Numbered from the stretch's first letter, positions 1 to 9,042 are shown. The stretch: 64,000 nt of DNA from Glutamicibacter ardleyensis (GCF_014644555.1 NZ_BMKX01000007.1:145773-209772), one strand, 5' to 3'. Translations and numbers: made by a program. The notes: generated from the letters alone by a model not told the origin.

Positions 1-220
1 GCTGACGGCCGATGTTGGTGGTGAAGTAGTCACCAATGTTGGGGATCTGCGATTCGTGGGCCAGGTACACCCAGTTGCCCTCCCAGATGTGCTTCATTTC
101 CAGCTCGAAAACTTCTTCGTCGGTGAAAATGTTTCGGTTGGTGCGGTATTCGCCGGTTTCGGGGCTGTCAACAAGCGCGTTGTCGAGCACCTCGGATACG
201 GCGTTTAGAGTCTCAGTCAT
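1..220 (-). CDS. benA: Benzoate 1,2-dioxygenase large subunit, N-terminal fragment (runs off the left edge)
   Basis: The first 73 codons of a leftward gene are present. The product begins [12 protein letters not shown] and continues with [18 protein letters not shown] and [16 protein letters not shown], which I recognise as the start of benzoate/toluate dioxygenase alpha subunits (Rieske non-haem iron oxygenases). These hydroxylate benzoate to the cis-diol that feeds the catechol pathway. The Rieske and iron sites lie outside the window. The ATG at 220 is preceded by a GAAGGATGGAG ribosome-binding site. The rest of a ben operon would be expected to the left. Confidence 0.85.
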   Translation of the reverse strand, partial: MTETLNAVSEVLDNALVDSPETGEYRTNRNIFTDEEVFELEMKHIWEGNWVYLAHESQIPNIGDYFTTNIGRQ

Positions 221-972
221 GATGTGGTTTGCTCCATCCTTCATATGGGGCCCGACAGGGCGCAACCGCTGCTTGGCGGCCATTGATGGATTCAACCTTG
301 ACAGGTTATGCGCGCCATCACACTAGGCATCTGCCTAGCCTTGGCCTAGGCATTTTTACTAGGAGTTTGCGCATATCAAACACAATTTTTAAAGTATTTG
401 TTGTTTGCTTGGCACCTGCGTACCTTAGACGGACGAAGTGCCGATCAAGGGACGGGCACGCCCTGATTCCCCACGTATCAAAGGTCAATAACCGCGCTCC
501 CCACTGACTCGAACGCGAGACTTTCCGCTCAGAAATTTGTGCTGGATTTACCGCCGGCAAGTTGGCAGGCGGCCTAGCACGCCGGGTCCGCTGCGCGGCT
601 CTTAGTCCGCGCCCGGTACCGCACTGTTGTCGACGGCGCTTGATATTTGCAGTGGTGCTGAACCTTTCACTCTGCGCCATCCTAGGCATTGCGTTGCCAT
701 TGCTGGTCGCCGGCCTCTTCGAAGTCCTACGTGACGTTATATTGAAGGAATCCGTCGCAACTTTTCGTTTTTCATTGGCCTAATTCAGCCAACTATTCAT
801 ACAACTTTTTACTTCGGCAACGGCCAAGCCGTTCATCTCGGTTGCCGATGGAGGCCCATGCTGGCACCGCGGGGATTCTCCTCCCCCAGCCCTAGGGTAT
901 TCTCGGCGGCCCTGCACTACTTAGTCCCGCGTTAACCGCTCCCTGCTGGCGGTACCGACCGCCGCGAGCTGA
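221..972. other. Long intergenic region upstream of benA; no convincing gene
   Basis: About 750 bases separate benA from xylB. A possible operator cluster lies at 323-353 (listed separately). The short open frames here (for example 562-783 on the plus strand, which has one hydrophobic stretch) lack a ribosome-binding site and any family resemblance I can see. The region could hold a decayed gene, but I cannot name one. Confidence 0.5.
323..353. promoter_or_regulatory. Candidate operator cluster: three CTAGGCA half-sites upstream of benA
   Basis: CTAGGCA at 323-329, its reverse complement TGCCTAG at 332-338, and CTAGGCA again at 346-352. The first two form a perfect 7-bp inverted repeat with a 2-bp gap. 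The third forms another inverted pair with the second, and repeats the first at 23 bp, about two helical turns. The cluster is about 100 bp upstream of the benA start, a sensible place for an activator of benzoate genes. The cognate regulator is not in the window. Confidence 0.45.
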
Positions 973-2361
973 TTAGTTCCAGCCGGCGGTGGCATCCCGT
1001 GTATGCACATAACGTTCATAGATTTCCGGGCGCGCTTCGCCTTCATATCTAGTGGAATCCGCAACGTTCCACGTCGGTGGCTCGCTGGCGCCGCTTAGCG
1101 CCCACGCGGCTTGCCTCGCAGCACCCAAGGCGACATATTCGGCAGTTTGTGGCACGTCTACCGCCACACCAAAGATCTGCGGCGCAATGCGGCGTACCGC
1201 CTCGGACTGCGCGCCACCGCCGATCAGCAAGATACGGCGCGTTTCAACTCCCGTCGCATCTTCCAACGCAGCCACTGCATCCCTCATGGAGCACAAGAGG
1301 CCTTCTACATAGGCTCGAGCGATCTGCTCGCGCGTTGTACTGGTGCGTAAACCATGCATCATTCCAGTGGCATCGGGCCGGTTGGGAGTGCGTTCCCCGC
1401 CAAAGTAGGGAAGCAGGACCGCGCCGCCGGAACCAGGTTCAGCAGCTAGCGCCAGGTCGGAGAATTCTTTCTGACTCACGCCTAGCATCCGTGCCCCAAA
1501 GTCAAGAACCGGTGCACCATTTAGCGTGCAAGCCAGTGGCAGGTACCTGTCGGTGGCATCAACAAATCCGCTGACCAAGCCACTCCCATCATGTACGCTG
1601 CGATCCACCACCGCAGAGGCTACCCCAGAGGTACCCATGGACACGCAGACGTCTCCGGGTTGCAGATCCAAGCCCAGAGCGGCAGCCATATTATCTCCGG
1701 TACCGGCAGCGATCTTACGACCGGTGGAACTGCGTCCAACCATCTCGTTTGCTTCGGCCAAGCGCGGAAGAGCCACCTGCTTGCCGAGCGCCTTCGCGGC
1801 CACTTCGGGCAGGAACCGACGTTGCGCTGTCGAATAGTATCCGGTGCCCGAAGCGTCCCCGTGGTCGGTAGTCATTTCTTTGCGCCCGCCCAGATACCAG
1901 GTCAGGTAGTCGTGGGGCAAAAGGACTGCCGCCGTGCGTTCGGCATTCTCCGGCTCATTTTCACGAAGCCAACGCAGTTTCGAGGCGGTCAGCGACGCAA
2001 CCATCACGCTACCGATTTGTTGCGCACAATCGTGCGCACCGCCTAACTCTGCAATTAGCTCTTCGGCCTGCTTTGCGGAGGAAATGTCATTCCACAGCAT
2101 GGCGTCGCGGACGGGGATGCCCTGTGCATCGAGAGCCACCATTCCATGCTGCTGACCAGCCACCGATACCGCAGAGGCCCGCTCGAGAAGCCCCGCGACG
2201 CTTAGCTCCAATGCCTCAATCCACTGTTTTGGATCAACTTGAGTCCCGCCTGGATGCCCGGCGCGACCAGAAGCTACCACCTGCCCGGTCTCAGCGTCGA
2301 CTAGCAGGGCTTTGCACGATTGAGTCGACGAGTCGATCCCTAAGACATAAGTCGGTGACAT
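973..2361 (-). CDS. xylB: Xylulokinase
   Basis: A 462-residue FGGY-family sugar kinase that phosphorylates D-xylulose to xylulose 5-phosphate for the pentose phosphate pathway. The N-terminal phosphate motif GIDSSTQSCKALLVD (about residues 8-22), the GQQHGMV segment of xylulokinases, and the ATPase-fold motifs GDNMAAALG and IGGGAQSEA are all visible. Length is normal for the family. The ATG at 2361 lies two bases after the deoR stop, and its ribosome-binding site (AAGGAC) sits inside the last deoR codons, so the two genes look translationally coupled. With the divergent transporter and polyol dehydrogenase, it probably handles D-xylulose made from D-arabitol; free xylose is less likely because no xylA is present. 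Confidence 0.9.
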   Translation of the reverse strand: MSPTYVLGIDSSTQSCKALLVDAETGQVVASGRAGHPGGTQVDPKQWIEALELSVAGLLERASAVSVAGQQHGMVALDAQGIPVRDAMLWNDISSAKQAEELIAELGGAHDCAQQIGSVMVASLTASKLRWLRENEPENAERTAAVLLPHDYLTWYLGGRKEMTTDHGDASGTGYYSTAQRRFLPEVAAKALGKQVALPRLAEANEMVGRSSTGRKIAAGTGDNMAAALGLDLQPGDVCVSMGTSGVASAVVDRSVHDGSGLVSGFVDATDRYLPLACTLNGAPVLDFGARMLGVSQKEFSDLALAAEPGSGGAVLLPYFGGERTPNRPDATGMMHGLRTSTTREQIARAYVEGLLCSMRDAVAALEDATGVETRRILLIGGGAQSEAVRRIAPQIFGVAVDVPQTAEYVALGAARQAAWALSGASEPPTWNVADSTRYEGEARPEIYERYVHTRDATAGWN

Positions 2362-2363
2362 GG

Positions 2364-3161
2364 CTAGTCCTTCGGTGAGGTATCGGCGAGGTGAATGTTT
2401 AGCTGCAACGACTCTAGGTTCGCTAATAGCGCTGGGGCCAGTTGTTTGTCGATGACGATGTCATCGAATTCTTCCAAACCCATCACATGATAGAGCCCGG
2501 ATCCCTCAAACTTACTGGAGTCAATGATCAGAATTTTTCGTCCCCCGGTTTTCAGCAGCGCCTGCTTAGTGAGCGCTGCCTCGGCGTCCGGGTGTAATAG
2601 GGACTGATTTTTGATCGCCGTGGTGGAGACAAAAACCGCATCCGCGGTTAGCCGCTGAGCCTGCTCGACGACCACGGATCCGAGGAAGGAGTCCGTTTCG
2701 GCATAGTATTGGCCACCCAGCCCCACCAGCGCGATGCCCGGATGCGTAGCCACGGAATTCATCAATGCCAACGAGTGAGTAATTACGGTCGAGGGCCGAC
2801 GGCTTTCTAGGTGTGGGCCTAGTTCCCCAACGGTGGTGGAATCATCAAGCGCAATCACCGAGCCGGGTTCGATAAGTTGGGCTGCGGTGTTGGCTAGTTG
2901 CTTTTTGATGTGTGCGTTCAGGTGTCGACGTAGTCTTACATCGCGTTCGGCCAAGCGCGCGGTGATCGCCCGAGCGCCGCCACGGATGCGTTCCAGACGC
3001 CCTTCGCTAGCTAGCACGTCAAGGTCGCGATGGATGGTCATGGAACTGACACCAAAGACATCAGCCAGATCTTCGACGCGCGCAGTGTGCGAGTGGTTCA
3101 CATAGCGGGTTAATTCATCCCGCCGGCTCTCCGGAGGTAGCCCATTGATTCTCATCGACAC
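2364..3161 (-). CDS. DeoR-family transcriptional regulator of the polyol locus
   Basis: A DeoR-type repressor: an N-terminal winged helix (RRDELTRYVNHSHTARVEDLADVFGVSSMTIHRDLD, with VSSMTIHRDL as recognition helix) followed by a sugar-phosphate-sensing DeoRC domain with DDSTTV, TVITHSLALMN and FVSTTAI. I chose the GTG at 3161 because GAGGAG lies six bases upstream. The frame stays open to a GTG at 3221, but that start has no ribosome-binding site. It is the first gene of a two-gene unit with xylB and stands head to head with the transporter, so it probably controls both directions. A phosphorylated pentose such as xylulose 5-phosphate is the expected inducer (inference). Confidence 0.85.
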   Translation of the reverse strand: MSMRINGLPPESRRDELTRYVNHSHTARVEDLADVFGVSSMTIHRDLDVLASEGRLERIRGGARAITARLAERDVRLRRHLNAHIKKQLANTAAQLIEPGSVIALDDSTTVGELGPHLESRRPSTVITHSLALMNSVATHPGIALVGLGGQYYAETDSFLGSVVVEQAQRLTADAVFVSTTAIKNQSLLHPDAEAALTKQALLKTGGRKILIIDSSKFEGSGLYHVMGLEEFDDIVIDKQLAPALLANLESLQLNIHLADTSPKD

Positions 3162-3229
3162 GACAATCTCCTCACTCAGCTCATCATTTCTCACATATTC
3201 GATGATAGATGCTGCGCCCACACTCTCAA

Positions 3230-3269
3230 AACATCACAATCCAGCAATAAATTTAACAAAAAAGATGTT
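3230..3269. promoter_or_regulatory. Candidate DeoR operator in the divergent promoter region
   Basis: AACATC at 3230-3235 and GATGTT at 3264-3269 form an inverted pair in the AT-rich gap between the deoR-xylB and transporter-dehydrogenase units. A weak promoter for the rightward unit may follow (TTGAGT at 3268-3273, TAGATT at 3289-3294, 15-bp spacing). Both are suggestions from pattern only. Confidence 0.3.
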
Positions 3270-3338
3270 GAGTTTGTTTATTTGGTGTTAGATTAGTTTC
3301 GTCACGAGCGACAGTTATGTCCCACGCAAAGGAGCGCC

Positions 3339-4676
3339 ATGATCTCGGAACCTTCAAACCTCGATTCACCCCCGGCTGCTGGGGGTCGCTCAGGGCTGCT
3401 CGAGCGCATGGGCCTGCCTCGACCGCTACTTTGGGGTTTCATTGGACTGACCCTCTTCATGATCGGCGACGGGGTAGAAACAAACATCCTCACCCCGTAT
3501 TTGACTGGCGAACACGGCTTCTCCATTCCTCTCGCCGGCACCCTCATCACCGTTTACGGCGTCGCAGTGGCAATCGCAGCTTTCCTTTCGGCATCGCTCT
3601 CAGATCTGTGGGGGCCACGCAAGGTGATGTTGATTGGCGCATCCATCTGGGTCGTCTTCGAACTTTTTTTCCTGCTTGTCGCACTGAACTCTTCAAATGT
3701 CGTGTTGGTCTTCATTGCCTACGGCCTACGCGGCTTCGGCTATCCGTTCTTCGCGTACGGATTCCTCGTATGGATCTCCGCCACTGCAAATGCTAAGCGT
3801 TTAGCGGTGGCCATTGGTTGGTTCTATGTGGCATTCAGTGCCGGACTGCCAACCTTGGGCGCGTTGACGGCCACCGCTTCACTGGAAATTTTCGGGTTGA
3901 ACTACTACCAGACGCTGTGGATCTCCTTGGCCTTGGTCATACTTGGCGCAGCTGTGGCGTTACTTGGGGTCAAGGAAAAAACCGGTCGCGCGCCACTAGT
4001 GAACAATCCAGAGCAGGTCTGGAAGACCATGAGCTTTGGACTTCGCTTGCTAACAAGCAACCGCAAGGCATTGATGGTGATGCTCACTCGGACCATCAAC
4101 TCTGTACCGACTTACGGTATGGCGGTATTCTTCCCCGCCTTATTTGTGGATCGTTTCAACTGGAGCGTGGGGCAGTTCCTGATTCTCACCACGGTAATTT
4201 ACGCGGTGAACATCCCGTTCAACCTCTTCTTCGGAGCGTTGGGCGACAAGCTTGGATGGTCCAAGACCGTGGTCTGGTTTGGAGCGATTCTCTGCGCTAT
4301 CTCCATGGCGGGCCTCTACCTGGTCCCGGCCTGGGCTATTGATCACGGCCTAAGTTATGCCTACCCACTAACGCTGCTCATCGGTGCGGTTTTCGGAATT
4401 GGCCTCGCCGGCTTTGTTCCCCTGTCGGCCATCGCAGTGTCATTGGCACCGGAGCACCCAGGAGCGGCCATGGCCTCCTACAATTTGGGCATTGGCGCCG
4501 CGGTCTTCGCCGGCCCACTGCTGGTCGCTCTGCTCTACACAACCTTGGGCGCGGCCGGAATGGTGTATCTCTTCGCCGCGCTTTATCTGGTTGCCGCATT
4601 GATGTCGCACTCACTGCGTGGAACCCAACCCGGATTTAATGGCGTCTCAGCCCCTGCCACCGAGCACGTCGGCTAA
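3339..4676 (+). CDS. MFS polyol transporter (RbtT/DalT-like)
   Basis: A 445-residue membrane protein with about twelve hydrophobic segments and the MFS loop motif as DLWGPRKVM after segment 2. The N-terminal part (LFMIGDGVETNILTPYL, then LAGTLITVYGVAVAIAAFL) resembles the ribitol/arabitol permease group. AAGGAG lies six bases before the ATG. It is the first gene of the rightward unit, 50 bp ahead of the polyol dehydrogenase, and probably imports the polyol that the dehydrogenase oxidises. The exact substrate (D-arabitol, D-mannitol or ribitol) cannot be read from sequence. Confidence 0.8.
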   Translation: MISEPSNLDSPPAAGGRSGLLERMGLPRPLLWGFIGLTLFMIGDGVETNILTPYLTGEHGFSIPLAGTLITVYGVAVAIAAFLSASLSDLWGPRKVMLIGASIWVVFELFFLLVALNSSNVVLVFIAYGLRGFGYPFFAYGFLVWISATANAKRLAVAIGWFYVAFSAGLPTLGALTATASLEIFGLNYYQTLWISLALVILGAAVALLGVKEKTGRAPLVNNPEQVWKTMSFGLRLLTSNRKALMVMLTRTINSVPTYGMAVFFPALFVDRFNWSVGQFLILTTVIYAVNIPFNLFFGALGDKLGWSKTVVWFGAILCAISMAGLYLVPAWAIDHGLSYAYPLTLLIGAVFGIGLAGFVPLSAIAVSLAPEHPGAAMASYNLGIGAAVFAGPLLVALLYTTLGAAGMVYLFAALYLVAALMSHSLRGTQPGFNGVSAPATEHVG

Positions 4677-4726
4677 GCAGAAAGCCACCCAAAAATTTCT
4701 CATTTTACTAAGGAGACCAGGAGCTC

Positions 4727-6211
4727 ATGAAACTTTCGAACGCAACATTGGCCCAGATCCCGTCCGAGGTAGCAGTACCAGCCTATGACCGAAGCAAGGT
4801 CACCGCCGGAATCGTTCACTTCGGCGTGGGCGGATTCCACCGCGCCCATCAAGCCATGTATTTGGACCGTCTCATGAATCAGGGTCAAGCCTTGGAATGG
4901 GGAATCTGTGGCATGGGCATTATGCCTTCTGACGCCCGCATGCGCGATACGTTGCGTGACAGCGACGGAATGTACACACTGGTCGTGAAGAACCCGGATG
5001 GTAGCCGAGAGGTGCGGGTCATTGGATCAATTATCGATTACGTGTATGCGCCAGATGATTCGCATGCCGCGGTGGAGAAACTTGCTGATCCCGCCATTCG
5101 AATTGTCTCGCTGACCGTCACCGAAGGCGGTTACAACGTCAATCCGGTCACCGGAGAATTTGACCTAGGAAACCCGGGAATCGTCGCGGATCTGAACGAC
5201 CCCGCGCAACCAAAAACTACTTTTGGGCTGATCAGCGCCGGGCTGAAGCTCCGTCGCGAACGCGGGCTCGACCCCTTCACCATCATGAGCTGCGACAACA
5301 TTCAGGGCAACGGCGAGGTGGCGCAAAAGATGTTTGGCGCTTTCGCAACTGCGTTGGACGAAGAATTCGGCACGTGGGTGCAAGCCAACGTTCCGTTCCC
5401 CAACTCGATGGTTGACCGCATCACCCCCGTCACCACCGAAGCCGATCGCCAAGACGTTACCGATAGTTATGGCATCGAAGACGCATGGCCCGTGGTCTGC
5501 GAAGACTTTGTGCAGTGGGTTCTGGAAGACAAATTCGTCTCCGGCCGTCCAGAATTCGAACAGGTCGGCGTCCAAATAGTTGCCGATGTAGTGCCCTATG
5601 AGCTGATGAAGCTGCGTCTGCTCAACGCTACTCATCAGGGGCTATGCTACTTTGGCCATCTGGCCGGCTACAGTGCAGTCCATGATGTGGCACGCAATGA
5701 ACTATTCGCGCAGTTCCTCCTTCGCTATATGCGGACCGAGGCGGAACCAACCTTAGAAGCTCTTCCCGGAGTGGATCTGGCAGCCTATCAGGACAAACTG
5801 ATCGAACGGTACAGCAACGAGTACGTTGCGGACACGATTGCACGTCTCTGCGCAGATTCGTCAGACCGCATTCCGAAGTGGCTGATGCCGGTGGTCCGCG
5901 AAAACCTTGCCGCAGATCGTGATGTGAGCCTTTCTGCCGCCATCGTAGCCAGCTGGGCTCGTTATGCCGAAGGCACCGACGAGGTCGGAGAGCCTATCCA
6001 GATCGTTGATCGTCTGGCCTCCGAGGTACGCACCGCCGCGGCGAAACATGCCGAAGATCCTTTGGCGTTCCTGCGTCAGCAGGATCTGTTTGGCGATGTC
6101 GTCAACGACGAGAGATTCACCAAACCCTACCTAGAGGCTTTGGAGTCCTTACATATCAACGGTGCAATCGCCACATTGGAACTCATCATGTCGCAGGCCT
6201 CAACTCGGTAA
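4727..6211 (+). CDS. Long-chain polyol dehydrogenase (mannitol/D-arabitol dehydrogenase family)
   Basis: A 494-residue NAD(P)-dependent dehydrogenase of the long-chain mannitol 2-dehydrogenase family, which includes D-arabitol 4-dehydrogenase. The N-terminal nucleotide-binding segment is VHFGVGGFHRAHQAMY (about residues 30-45). The family catalytic signature K-x4-N-x2-H is intact as KLRLLNATH (K295, N300, H303). Length fits the family. AAGGAG precedes the start. The pairing with xylulokinase, and no fructokinase, favours D-arabitol oxidised to D-xylulose; mannitol to fructose is the alternative. A strong terminator follows. Confidence 0.85.
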   Translation: MKLSNATLAQIPSEVAVPAYDRSKVTAGIVHFGVGGFHRAHQAMYLDRLMNQGQALEWGICGMGIMPSDARMRDTLRDSDGMYTLVVKNPDGSREVRVIGSIIDYVYAPDDSHAAVEKLADPAIRIVSLTVTEGGYNVNPVTGEFDLGNPGIVADLNDPAQPKTTFGLISAGLKLRRERGLDPFTIMSCDNIQGNGEVAQKMFGAFATALDEEFGTWVQANVPFPNSMVDRITPVTTEADRQDVTDSYGIEDAWPVVCEDFVQWVLEDKFVSGRPEFEQVGVQIVADVVPYELMKLRLLNATHQGLCYFGHLAGYSAVHDVARNELFAQFLLRYMRTEAEPTLEALPGVDLAAYQDKLIERYSNEYVADTIARLCADSSDRIPKWLMPVVRENLAADRDVSLSAAIVASWARYAEGTDEVGEPIQIVDRLASEVRTAAAKHAEDPLAFLRQQDLFGDVVNDERFTKPYLEALESLHINGAIATLELIMSQASTR

Positions 6212-6229
6212 CTTTTATTGCCGATGCCT

Positions 6230-6275
6230 AACGGCCGGGCGTTCCCCTGTTGCAGGGGGAACGCCCGGCCGTTTT
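6230..6275 (+). terminator. Intrinsic terminator after the polyol dehydrogenase
   Basis: A very G+C-rich stem (left arm 6230-6247, right arm 6256-6273, 18 bp) closes on a short loop and is followed by TTTT. Confidence 0.85.
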
Positions 6276-6311
6276 GATATCCGGAGTCACGGCTTTCGGA
6301 TGATTATTGCT

Positions 6312-6334
6312 AAACTAAAGTGACACTTTAGTTT
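6312..6334. promoter_or_regulatory. Perfect 23-bp palindrome, probable TetR autoregulatory operator
   Basis: Arm AAACTAAAGTG at 6312-6322, a single central A, and the exact complement CACTTTAGTTT at 6324-6334. It ends eleven bases before the tetR start codon, so a bound dimer would block transcription of tetR and the MFS gene behind it. Confidence 0.75.
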
Positions 6335-6345
6335 TGAGGATTACC

Positions 6346-6942
6346 GTGAATCAGGAAATTTGGCCGGTCAGCACCCGCCCACGCAGTGTGGCAACCCATC
6401 AAAAAGTCCTGAAGGCTACAGCTGAACTACTACGCGAGGTCGGATTCCGAGGAATTTCAGTTGAACGCATCTCTGAATATTCGGGGGTCAGCTCGGCGAC
6501 GTTATATAAGCATTGGCCCACCAAAAATGCGATAGTTGCCGAAGCTTTTGGACTTGTCACAAGTGAGTCGCTGCAATTCCCCACAACTGGTGACCCACTG
6601 ACAAATCTCGTCAATTCCACGGTCGCATCACTCACTTTTCGCAGTGTGCAGAGCGGCCGAGTATTTTTCCAGCTTTTAGCCGCTTGTTCCTTGGAACCAC
6701 AAAGTGCAGCGTACATCGATCAGTTCTATTTGGCACCCCGGCGAGAAGCCCTCAAACCACTTTTCGCTCGCGCCCTAGCCTCGGGTCAGCTGGCGCCGGG
6801 GCTGAATATAGAGATGGCCATCGACGTGGTTTATGGAGCTGCGGTCTTTCGACTGATGCGCGATGCCGACAATGTAGCTGTCGCAGACATCGAAGAAACT
6901 GTGCGTTGGTCCGTCCGCGGCCTCTTGGCTGAACAACCCTAG
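6346..6942 (+). CDS. TetR-family transcriptional regulator
   Basis: A 198-residue repressor with an N-terminal TetR helix-turn-helix (KATAELLREVGFRGISVERISEYSGVSSATLYKHWPTKNAIV, about residues 20-60) and a C-terminal ligand domain of TetR_C_11 flavour (FFQLLAACSLEP, YLAPRREAL). I chose GTG 6346 over the upstream TTG at 6334 because GAGG sits seven bases before it and the TTG lies in the operator. It is followed after 47 bp by a broken MFS exporter gene, the usual partner of such regulators. Confidence 0.85.
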   Translation: MNQEIWPVSTRPRSVATHQKVLKATAELLREVGFRGISVERISEYSGVSSATLYKHWPTKNAIVAEAFGLVTSESLQFPTTGDPLTNLVNSTVASLTFRSVQSGRVFFQLLAACSLEPQSAAYIDQFYLAPRREALKPLFARALASGQLAPGLNIEMAIDVVYGAAVFRLMRDADNVAVADIEETVRWSVRGLLAEQP

Positions 6943-6989
6943 GCATTTGCCTCCCAGTCCCCCATCACTTCAACATAGAACGAGATCTC

Positions 6990-8200
6990 GTGGCACACGC
7001 CAATAACTTCGTCACCGATAAATTCGGCTTCACCACCGCACTGATCGGCCTTTGCCTCATCGCGGCACACTCCGGCACTCCCTCGCCACTCTTTCCGCTC
7101 TACTCCGAGCAATGGGGATTATCCCCGCTAGAAGTCAGTAGCGTTTTCGCCGTATACATCCTCGGCCTGCTGGTCACCTTACTGACCTGTGGCGCACTGT
7201 CGGATCATATTGGTCGGCGCCCCGTAGCTTTTTGCGCATTGCTGATCGCTGCCGCATCGATGCTGGTCATGGCGTTCGCCGATTCGCTTAACGCCCTCTT
7301 GATTGCTCGAGTTCTGCAAGGTATCGCCTCGGGTCTTGGATTTGGCACCTTGGGTGCCGCGCTTTTGGATTACTCTCCCGCATCACGCCACGGCACAGTC
7401 GCAATGCTCAACGGCGCGGTGCCACCGGCGGCTATTGGGTTCGGCGCATTACTTAGTGGAATTCTTGTCCAGTTCGCACCACACCCATTTCAGGTTCCTT
7501 ACCTAGTGGTGGCCTCGCTTCTGATCCTTGCCCTCATCCCTGCGTGCTTACTTAAGGAACGCCACCCTCGCCGTCCAGGCGTACTTCGTTCGTTGGTCCC
7601 CTCGGTGCTGATCCCCAAAGAAGTACGCCGCGAATTCTTCGTTGCTGTGGGCGCACTGCTTGCCAGTTGGGCACTGGTCGGAATGAATTTGGGGCTCGGC
7701 GCGAGCATCAGCAAAACCTTGCTGAATATTCAGTCGCCCACACTTGGCGCTTTAGCCATAATGGCGGTGACCGGTACCAGTTCAATACTCGGTGTACTCA
7801 CCTTCCGGTTCAATGCACTCAAGGTCATGGTCCTTGGCTGTGCGGCCTTGATCGTAGGTTTGCTTGCCTCGTGCTCGCGGTTTATACGGAAGGTGTCGCT
7901 GTATATTTCATCGCAAGCATTATTGGTGGCATCGGCTTGGGTGGTGCCTTCCAGGGTGGCTTACGCACCATTGTGGAGCGCGTTCCAGCACTACAACGCG
8001 GAGGTACGCTTTCTTCGGTATATCTGGTTAGCTATCTAGCATTTGGGCTACCAACGCTCATCGCCGGGCTGCTGATCCCGAGCTTCGGATTGAAGAATGT
8101 CACTTACGGTTATGCCGGTTTTGTCATGCTCTTATCTCTGATTGCCTTGGCGTTAATCGCAGGGACTTCGAGGCAGAACCGTCGCACTTCAAAGGGCTAG
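6990..8200 (+). pseudogene. MFS transporter interrupted by a frameshift
   Basis: Two frames together encode one MFS protein of about 403 residues. The first (GTG 6990) gives MAHANNFVTDKFGFTTALIG, the motif A loop GALSDHIGRRP, and reads sensibly until about 7866-7875. The rest of the protein (LAVYTEGVAVYFIASIIGG to the stop at 8200) lies in the frame one base back. This fits a one-base deletion near 7866-7880. The first frame carries 50 spurious codons before its stop at 8039. Either the gene is inactive or the base was lost in sequencing. It probably exported a compound sensed by the adjacent TetR protein. Confidence 0.8.
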
Positions 8201-8206
8201 TAGCGC

Positions 8207-8252
8207 AAAAACAAGCGTAAGTGTTTCATGTGAAACACTTACGCTTGTTTTT
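8207..8252. terminator. Bidirectional terminator holding a parS-like core
   Basis: Perfect 22-bp arms (8207-8228 and 8231-8252) with a 2-base loop. The arm ends are A5 on one side and T5 on the other, so it can stop transcription from both converging genes. Its centre, 8222-8237, reads TGTTTCATGTGAAACA, one base away from the bacterial ParB site TGTTTCACGTGAAACA. Confidence 0.85.
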
Positions 8253-8262
8253 CAGCGTAAAA

Positions 8263-9042
8263 CTATTTGCGCTTTCGCTTCTTCTCCACGATCTCGGTAT
8301 CGAGACTATCTGGGTCATCTAACTCCAGTTGTCCCGCTGAGATGGTATCGATTCCTTCGAAGGCCACCGCTGCGTTTTCAATGACCTTCTTGGCAAGATA
8401 ACGGTTGCCTGCTCCGCCGATTACCGCTCCGATGCCAAAGGGAACCAGACGTCCGAGCATACTCGCGCCCTGGGTACCGACCATCTTGCGGATGAATTTT
8501 TTCTGCAGGCTCTTCTGCGCCGTCGCCACCAGACTAGCGGGTTTATGAGATCCAAAAGATCGCGCCCAGCCCTGCACCGGTCCAGAGCCTCGTCCCGCCG
8601 CTTGACTTGTCAATGCGGAGATCATCGAGCTGCCTTCTTCACCCATCAGTACGCCCATGACCAGCAAACGAGACCTGTCGGGGTCATCAATGGCGATACC
8701 GTGCAGCTCTGCCAAAGACTGCGCATAGAGCGCAGAGGCTTCTAAGAACCCAAGGGTGGCAGCCAAAGAAAGCCCAAGCGCCACCGCGGTACCAACCGCT
8801 GGTACGGCAGCTGTACCACCGACGGCAGCACCTGAACCTGTAACCACTACTAGATAGTCGCGCTCAACGGTCTTTGCCAGCTCCGCGGCTGAGGCCTGCG
8901 GATTTTTGGCGCGTAGCCGCTTGAGGTATGCCAGCACCAAGGGTCTTTGCACACCAACGCCCCGCATGATGGCGTCTTGAACGGCCGAGCGCGGTTTGCC
9001 GCTCGAATCAATAAATGTCATCGAAATGGGATCTTTGCTCAT
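8263..9042 (-). CDS. EcsC-like protein
   Basis: A 259-residue protein with a central small-residue-rich hydrophobic stretch (VVVTGSGAAVGGTAAVPAVGTAVALGLSLAATLGFLEASALYA) and a second near the end (GRLVPFGIGAVIGGAGNRYLAKKVI). This layout resembles actinobacterial EcsC-family proteins. Their biochemical role is unknown to me. The C-terminus ends in a basic tail KKRKRK. It faces the broken MFS gene and shares its terminator. The assignment rests on overall resemblance and is moderate. Confidence 0.6.
   Translation of the reverse strand: MSKDPISMTFIDSSGKPRSAVQDAIMRGVGVQRPLVLAYLKRLRAKNPQASAAELAKTVERDYLVVVTGSGAAVGGTAAVPAVGTAVALGLSLAATLGFLEASALYAQSLAELHGIAIDDPDRSRLLVMGVLMGEEGSSMISALTSQAAGRGSGPVQGWARSFGSHKPASLVATAQKSLQKKFIRKMVGTQGASMLGRLVPFGIGAVIGGAGNRYLAKKVIENAAVAFEGIDTISAGQLELDDPDSLDTEIVEKKRKRK

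Noticed and set aside
562..783. 73-codon frame with a hydrophobic stretch upstream of benA
   Set aside because: No ribosome-binding site, an odd Arg/Cys-rich start and no recognised family; probably chance or a relic.
6939..6952. CTAGGCA-TT-TGCCT, similar to the benA operator
   Set aside because: It overlaps the tetR stop codon, lacks the last two bases of the second arm and is not in a promoter; taken as chance.
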